Shown here one piece after another: positions 59,237 through 64,000 of a DNA stretch of 64,000 bases (positions within the stretch are counted from its first letter, which is position 1; each line of letters starts with the position of its first letter). The position numbers and the translations under genes were made by a program. The notes beneath the pieces are model-generated. The model saw only the letters and a program-made list of their open reading frames with translations. It searched no databases and had not been told where the DNA came from. This stretch comes from JABDMH01 sp965223105. GTDB lineage: Bacteria; Bacteroidota; Bacteroidia; Chitinophagales; Saprospiraceae. Location: assembly GCA_965223105.1 (NCBI GenBank), contig OZ244987.1, positions 1,488,001 to 1,552,000 of the forward strand. Reading direction: 5' to 3'.

Positions 59237-61405
59237 TCAAATCCAGCCAAAATGCTGAAGGCCCTCCATGATTCCCGCTGCTGCATTTTCCTTGGCCAAA
59301 TATAGATTTTTTTTGCTGCGAAGGTGGTTTAATTCCGTTGATCGATTTCCCACGGCAATCCCTCGGATTGTTGATGAATCCAACATGTCTAAATCATTAC
59401 CAGAATCACCCGCTGCAACAACCATTTCGTAGGGGATTGCCCATTTCTTGCAAATATATTTCAAAGCTCTTCCTTTGCTAGCGCGTTTGGGTAAGATATC
59501 TAAAAACCGATCATGAGAAGGTATGAGAACCACATTTGCAAGTTCCTTCATCAACATCCTATTCAAAAGATTTTCATCCCAATGCTCGGGATCATAATAA
59601 TAGGAGATTTTATAGGGATTTTGTCCAGCCTCCTCCTGCATTTCAAGCCATTTGACTGATTGTAATTTGGATACTATATTCTCTCGATGCCAGTTCTTCG
59701 CCAAGTATTTTTGCCAGCCTTTGTCTTCGAGATAGGCGCTCTCAGCATGGTAGTAAATCTCCGAACCTACTGCGCAGACCAGGAAGTCAGGACTGGGAAC
59801 CTGATGCTCTTCAAGTGCTTGTTTAACCAGTTCAAATGACCTTCCAGAAGCAATTCCAAATCCAAGAGAAGGATCACGATCACGTAAGAAATCATTGATT
59901 ATCGAAAGACCGGGATGTTCATGCTCCTCAGAGATTAGGGTTCCATCGATATCAGTAACAAGCATTCTCTTCATTTTTCGTAAGCGATTTCCTGCCGGCT
60001 TTACTCGGTGCTCATTTGACAATCGAAGATAATCCCTGATCCATCCTACATAGGTGTCTACATGTTTTTCCCAGCTATAAAATTTCTTAACATTTATGAT
60101 GCCATTATTAGAAAAAACCTTCCATTTTGATTCATTGGTTAGTATTTCAATGATGGCATTTTGGATCTCGTCAGGTTTTTCGGGATCAACTAAGATGCCA
60201 TTTTTGCATTTAGGAATAATTTCGGAAGGTCCACCGTTTTGGGTAGATACAACGGGCAAGCCGGCACTAGCTGATTCGATGATCGTAAGGCCAAAATTTT
60301 CGTACAATGTCAGATTGACAAAAACTCCTCTTTTTTCAGCGCAGTGTCTATATATCGTAGCAACTTCATTTTCTACATCATGCTTTTTGGGGATGGCGAG
60401 CTTTCCGTAAAGATCATATCTGTCCATCAACAACAGAATTTCAATGAGCACATCCCGATCAGCTGGTGGCATATTTTCAATGTCCTTTCGGATCCCGGCA
60501 AAAATCACTAAGTTGGCTAGGGCTTGCAAGGGTTTTGACGATCCATATACTTCCAACAAGGTGTGTAGATTTTTTCTGCGATCGGGTCTGGACAATGCAA
60601 GAATGACGGGTTTTTGCGGATGGGACAAAAATTTCTCAATATATTCTGCAACCCAGTACTTTCTCTGAATTTCTTCTTCTTCTAGATTACCCTCGACAAC
60701 CTGACTTTGATAATATGGAGCAAACTTGGCAGTGTCGATACCAGGAGCCAGCACCTTAAATTCAGCGTCCTCAGCAGTATCGTACATCTTATAGCTTTCT
60801 ATTTCTTGTGATGTGCTGGTGACTATGAAAGCGGCCCTTGCCAATGTATTTTCTTCGGCAGCAATCCTTTTTGAAAATTTGAATTTCCTTTCTCCCTCTT
60901 CGGCAGACAGTCCCAACGATTCTAACTTGGCTCTTTTTGCTCTGCCCAACGAATGTCCAGTATGTGAAAAAGGGATTTGGAGTAGTTTAGACAGTTCTAC
61001 AGCAGCGTAACCGGCATCAGCGTAGTGACTGTGTATCCAGTCTGGCATGATCTGATGTGAGCGTATGTGGTTGATTGTACCCGTTACAAATTCATCTAAG
61101 TATCCCCATAATTCTTCTTTCATCCGATATCGTTTGCCACCAAAGGCAATTCGGTGAATGGTCAGACGATTATTAACCATTTCCATGGGAACTGAATATC
61201 CTGAGTCGAGACGGGGATCATCGATCAGCCGTGTAAAAATATCAACGTGTTCGACACCAGGATTTCTGGAGAGAAACTCAGATACTTCATAGACATATTT
61301 GGTCTGACCACCATTATCAGCATCTCGGCCAATTTCTAGTCCGCTTCCTCGAAGCAGGCCATGTATGTTGATGATAGCAATTCTGATCTTGTCAATAGCT
61401 GGCAT
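59237..61405 (-). CDS. bifunctional sucrose-phosphate synthase / sucrose-phosphate phosphatase
   Basis: 722 aa. The N-terminal GT4 part (about 1-470) has INIHGLLRG, DNGGQTKYVYE, HSHYADAGYAA, SHTGHSLGRAKR, LSRPDRRKN (about 271-279) and ENFGLTIIESASAGLPVV. The C-terminal HAD phosphatase (about 480-722) has the nucleophile Asp in LVTDIDGTLI (Asp485) and AAGDSGNDLDML. The fusion makes sucrose from UDP-glucose and fructose-6-phosphate in one protein. Start: ATG at 61405 is chosen because a TAnnTTTG box lies at 61437-61444; ATG 61429 and 61453 are alternatives, the last lying upstream of that box. Confidence 0.88.
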   Translation of the reverse strand: MPAIDKIRIAIINIHGLLRGSGLEIGRDADNGGQTKYVYEVSEFLSRNPGVEHVDIFTRLIDDPRLDSGYSVPMEMVNNRLTIHRIAFGGKRYRMKEELWGYLDEFVTGTINHIRSHQIMPDWIHSHYADAGYAAVELSKLLQIPFSHTGHSLGRAKRAKLESLGLSAEEGERKFKFSKRIAAEENTLARAAFIVTSTSQEIESYKMYDTAEDAEFKVLAPGIDTAKFAPYYQSQVVEGNLEEEEIQRKYWVAEYIEKFLSHPQKPVILALSRPDRRKNLHTLLEVYGSSKPLQALANLVIFAGIRKDIENMPPADRDVLIEILLLMDRYDLYGKLAIPKKHDVENEVATIYRHCAEKRGVFVNLTLYENFGLTIIESASAGLPVVSTQNGGPSEIIPKCKNGILVDPEKPDEIQNAIIEILTNESKWKVFSNNGIINVKKFYSWEKHVDTYVGWIRDYLRLSNEHRVKPAGNRLRKMKRMLVTDIDGTLISEEHEHPGLSIINDFLRDRDPSLGFGIASGRSFELVKQALEEHQVPSPDFLVCAVGSEIYYHAESAYLEDKGWQKYLAKNWHRENIVSKLQSVKWLEMQEEAGQNPYKISYYYDPEHWDENLLNRMLMKELANVVLIPSHDRFLDILPKRASKGRALKYICKKWAIPYEMVVAAGDSGNDLDMLDSSTIRGIAVGNRSTELNHLRSKKNLYLAKENAAAGIMEGLQHFGWI

Positions 61406-61436
61406 TTCTTCCGTTTGTTTGGATATCATGTATTTG

Positions 61437-61444
61437 CAAATATA
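61437..61444 (-). promoter_or_regulatory. TAnnTTTG element for the sucrose genes
   Basis: Read on the minus strand, TATATTTG matches the -7 consensus and lies 31 nt upstream of the chosen sucrose-phosphate synthase start. The -33 side is weak. If functional it drives both sucrose genes. Confidence 0.4.
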
Positions 61445-61828
61445 AGAAAGCATATTCCCAGGCCCACTTTGAAGGGCTTTTCTGACCCTATCCCAGACGC
61501 GTTCGGGCCGGGAAATGAAGCCACAGGTAAATGGATTTTTCGAAGGATTTTCCCTGCACGATATAACGACTAAGGCCGCTTGTGGTCATCATAGAGCTTC
61601 ATCGGGGGCCTCCGCTTCGGGTTTGCTCTGTCAAATTTTCCGGTGCTTCAGAGGTCAGTTTACGAGATGGAGACAATATGTCTGCGTATTCAAAAGAGGG
61701 TCTGCAAAAATGACATAAAATCGCCTATGGAATACGATTTGATACTGTTAGGGTGAATTTGAATGTGCTTGAACGCACTTTCAGGATGTCTTAAAAATTT
61801 TATTGTCTAACCTATAAATTGTTGAAGA
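61445..61828. other. intergenic region between sucrose and hsp20 genes
   Basis: About 380 bp between divergent genes. No gene recognised and no CIRCE operator or clear heat-shock promoter identified upstream of hsp20. Confidence 0.45.
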
Positions 61829-62281
61829 ATGAAATCAGTAGTTAGAAGGCGAAATAGCATGTTTCCTGGCTTTTCCCGAATGTTTGATGATTTTTTTAAC
61901 ACAGAAATGGTGGACTGGTCAAATAATAATTTTTCCTCGACTAACACCACTTTACCTGCTGTTAATATTAAGGAAACTGAAGATGAATTTACGGTTCAAG
62001 TAGCAGCTCCTGGCATGGAGAAGAAGGACTTCACAATTGAAGTTAATGACGGCAACTTGGTGATTGCTTCTCAAAGGGAGTATCGCAATGAGGAGAAGGA
62101 TGGCGAAAGGTTTACCAAACGCGAATTTAGCTATCAATCATTTCAGCGATCCTTCATTTTACCTGATTCTGTAGATCAAGAGAAAATCAAGGCCAAGTAC
62201 AACGAAGGTATTCTTCATGTACATATACCTAAGAAAGCCGAAGCTAAACCCAAGCCTGCCAAATTAATTGAAGTAGGGTAG
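61829..62281 (+). CDS. small heat-shock protein, Hsp20/alpha-crystallin family
   Basis: 150 aa: a short N-terminal arm (FPGFSRMFDDFFNTEM), an alpha-crystallin domain (about 47-140; VQVAAPGMEKKDFTIEVNDG, FQRSFILPDSVD, AKYNEGILHVHIPK) and a short tail. The IxI-type tail motif is seen as LIEV only weakly. ATP-independent holdase; own downstream terminator. Confidence 0.92.
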   Translation: MKSVVRRRNSMFPGFSRMFDDFFNTEMVDWSNNNFSSTNTTLPAVNIKETEDEFTVQVAAPGMEKKDFTIEVNDGNLVIASQREYRNEEKDGERFTKREFSYQSFQRSFILPDSVDQEKIKAKYNEGILHVHIPKKAEAKPKPAKLIEVG

Positions 62282-62348
62282 GTCGCTTAGACAAATGGCC
62301 AAATGGGCTTCCTGCCCTGGGTCGATTGAAGCGAGAAATCTTGATTGG

Positions 62349-62387
62349 AAGTCTGCGATACCCGTCATCTGTATCGCGGACTTTTTT
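62349..62387 (+). terminator. rho-independent terminator after hsp20
   Basis: AAGTCTGCGATAC and GTATCGCGGACTT pair over 13 bp with one T-G wobble and a 9-nt loop, followed by a T-run. It lies about 70 nt after the hsp20 stop. The rest of the 62282-62611 gap shows no gene. Confidence 0.8.
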
Positions 62388-62611
62388 CTGAGTGACACTG
62401 GCACTCCTTAATCAAGAATTATCAACCCACCGGTTTCATTGCCAACAGGAAACAAAAATTCAGATAGACCCTATAAAAAGGCATGGATTTTGTGTTGAAG
62501 TTTCCGACCGAATCCATATATTCGCGGTCGCAAATCCCTTTCGGGTACGAACTACTCACCTGTTATACCCCCAAACCACGTCCATAGGACTCACGAGGAA
62601 TATTTGTACGC

Positions 62612-63907
62612 ATGCAGGTCTTTTTAAATCGAACCCTGCTGTCAAGCATTCTTGTGCTTTTGGCAGCATATTGCTTTTGTCAGGCAGATTTGCTTGTGGA
62701 GGCAATGGTCACAAATATGGGAGGAGATTCCAGATGTAATCTTCGCATCATGAAGATCCGCCAGGGATCGTCCGATCACCAGGTATTGGATGCAATGATT
62801 CCATCAGACCAACCTCATTTAAGATACTCCCTAAGGAGATTTAAGAATCAGAAATGGCTGATTACCCTCCAGCAACGTGGAGATTTATATTTAATCATGT
62901 CTGCCTATGGCTTGGGTCTATTGGAAGAAAAGATGGCAAATCCACTTCCGATCCCTTTAGCCAGCGAGCCAGAGGACTTTCCAGAGCTTAACCATGGACG
63001 TGCCAGTACCCACCATTATGAAGCAGAGGTAGTAGAATTGGTAAATCAAGAGCGATGGGATAATGGTCAGTTGCCCCCACTTAAGGATGTCTCAGAGCTC
63101 CATAGTTCTTCAGATGGACACAGCGATCGGATGGCAAATTTGAATTTCTTTGCCCATTGTGATCTTGAGGATGGAGATAGTCCCTGGGATCGCATGGCCC
63201 AGGCAGGCTACAACCTTTTTACCGGTGGTGAAAATATTGCTGCAGGTCAATCTGATCCCGCATCCGTGATGTCAGCATGGATGGGAAGTAGTGGTCATCG
63301 TGCCAATATATTAAGTTCAAATTTTAGAGAAATTGGTGTAGGGTATGAATATAATGGTGGTGGAAGCACCAATGAGTTGGATTTCGATGGAAATTGTAAT
63401 GCCGATAATTATGGTGGTCCGTATCACCGGTATTGGACTCAAAACTTTGGTAGCCGAAACGGTGTTTTTCCGGTCATCATTAACCGGGAGGCTATCGTGG
63501 CAACCAGTCAGACCGTCAACCTCTTCATCTATGATCCGGGCGGTGCCTCCCAAATGAGATTCAGAAATGAGAGTGGAAGCTGGTCAGCTTGGATAAACTA
63601 CAATCCTGATCATACTTGGCAACTAAGCGCCGGCAATGGTCAAAAAACCGTCTATTCAGAAGTTCGCACCAGCTCGGGTCAAACGTACACTGCTTCAGAT
63701 GTGATCGAATTAAATGGTAATTGTGCTCCCATGGAATTTTCAAACCAAACGCTGTCAGGTGCTCAAACCTATCAGTCTTGTGAAATCATAGCTAATCCCA
63801 ATGTCACCATCACGGGTCAGATAACCTTTGATGCAGACAACGTTCAATTGGGTAGTAATGTCGAGGTTAGAAATGGGGCTTCTTTAGAAATCAGGGTTTC
63901 CAATTAA
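62612..63907 (+). CDS. secreted CAP-domain (SCP/PR-1) protein
   Basis: 431 aa. A signal peptide (ends about CFCQ) is followed by an N-terminal region of unknown fold, a CAP domain (about 135-285: VVELVNQERWDNGQLPPLK, the cavity His in SDGHSDRMANLNFFAH, GGENIAAGQ, WMGSSGHRANILS, HRYWTQNFG) and a beta-rich C-terminus with SGAQTYQSCEIIANPNV and LGSNVEVRNGASLEIRV. That end resembles surface-exposed stacking repeats of Bacteroidota rather than a T9SS sorting domain. CAP functions in bacteria are mostly unknown. Confidence 0.83.
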   Translation: MQVFLNRTLLSSILVLLAAYCFCQADLLVEAMVTNMGGDSRCNLRIMKIRQGSSDHQVLDAMIPSDQPHLRYSLRRFKNQKWLITLQQRGDLYLIMSAYGLGLLEEKMANPLPIPLASEPEDFPELNHGRASTHHYEAEVVELVNQERWDNGQLPPLKDVSELHSSSDGHSDRMANLNFFAHCDLEDGDSPWDRMAQAGYNLFTGGENIAAGQSDPASVMSAWMGSSGHRANILSSNFREIGVGYEYNGGGSTNELDFDGNCNADNYGGPYHRYWTQNFGSRNGVFPVIINREAIVATSQTVNLFIYDPGGASQMRFRNESGSWSAWINYNPDHTWQLSAGNGQKTVYSEVRTSSGQTYTASDVIELNGNCAPMEFSNQTLSGAQTYQSCEIIANPNVTITGQITFDADNVQLGSNVEVRNGASLEIRVSN

Positions 63908-63921
63908 TCAGCATCCATCTT

Positions 63922-64000
63922 CTAATGGTCTCTAAGAAAGCCTGTCTTTAGTTCACCTTGCTCATTGGCTTGCCAGAACTGACCAGAATCGATTTCCAGA
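63922..64000 (-). CDS. possible 3' end of a gene entering from the right
   Basis: The minus strand is open from the window edge to a TAG at 63922-63924 and reads in part EIDSGQFWQANEQGELKTGF. The composition is protein-like, but 25 codons are too few to identify it. It would be convergent with the CAP-protein gene, 14 bp apart. Confidence 0.35.
   Translation of the reverse strand, partial: LEIDSGQFWQANEQGELKTGFLRDH

Noticed and set aside
61700..61828. Possible CIRCE-like operator before hsp20
   Set aside because: Only a 4-bp inverted repeat (GTGC / GCAC) is present; it does not match the CIRCE sequence.
1..64000. tRNA, rRNA, transposase, phage or CRISPR-Cas genes
   Set aside because: Looked for in all intergenic stretches and among the larger frames; none was recognised.

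Overview
The window comes from a member of the Bacteroidota, most likely a marine or environmental member of the Saprospiria. The evidence is: type IX secretion (T9SS) C-terminal sorting domains on giant secreted proteins; start sites without Shine-Dalgarno sequences; several TAnnTTTG promoter elements typical of Bacteroidota; many lipoproteins; SprB-type repeats; a long Bacteroidota-style NusB; a duplicated DUF1599 protein next to a BT_3928-type DoxX/MauE membrane protein; and the futalosine menaquinone enzyme MqnD. HemF and MsrB fit an aerobic lifestyle. The genus is not determined. No mobile element, CRISPR array, tRNA or rRNA was seen.

Layout. 0-3.5 kb (minus strand): the 5' part of purB, an M1 aminopeptidase lipoprotein and an M19 dipeptidase lipoprotein. 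3.9-19.9 kb (plus strand): three tandem giant paralogues (1552, 1713 and 1787 aa). Each has a signal peptide, a long cysteine-rich core with HYR-like parts, a dockerin-like pair of calcium loops, a cohesin-like beta-sandwich and a T9SS sorting domain. This is the most striking part of the window. The third paralogue is a mosaic: its core uses GTA/ACG/GCG codons far more than its own C-terminus or its two sisters, and it carries an extra module of about 160 aa. 19.9-25 kb (minus): the branched-chain amino acid operon ilvD-ilvB-ilvN-ilvC, sharing a bidirectional terminator with the third giant gene. 25-37.7 kb: mostly housekeeping genes (rimO, msrB, a YigZ-like gene, an EamA transporter, DUF1599 plus DoxX/MauE, nusB, guaA, a periplasmic-binding-like lipoprotein, trmH).

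37.9-43.7 kb (plus): a likely cell-surface and signalling locus. It holds a T9SS protein with nine SprB-type repeats that alternate between two subtypes, an ECF sigma factor, a protein with one inner-membrane helix fused to a beta-barrel-like domain (anti-sigma candidate), and a lipoprotein with one copy of the same repeat motif. 43.7-56 kb: an M20 amidohydrolase, WbqC-like and glycosyltransferase genes, a CPBP protease, MiaE, an unlisted 43-aa one-helix membrane protein, a PIF1-like helicase, SdpI-like and TrmN6-like proteins, a small DNA-binding protein, MqnD, RluA, the SRP RNA with a near-ideal promoter, a transaldolase-like enzyme, an ArsC/Spx-like protein and HemF. 56-57.4 kb: a second ECF sigma/anti-sigma pair. 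57.7-61.4 kb: a GH32-like enzyme next to a fused sucrose-phosphate synthase/phosphatase, suggesting sucrose made as a compatible solute and turned over in the cytoplasm. The right end has Hsp20, a secreted CAP-domain protein and the possible 3' end of another gene.

Product names come from recognising motifs by eye; no database search was run. Codon counts quoted are hand counts over the stated stretches.
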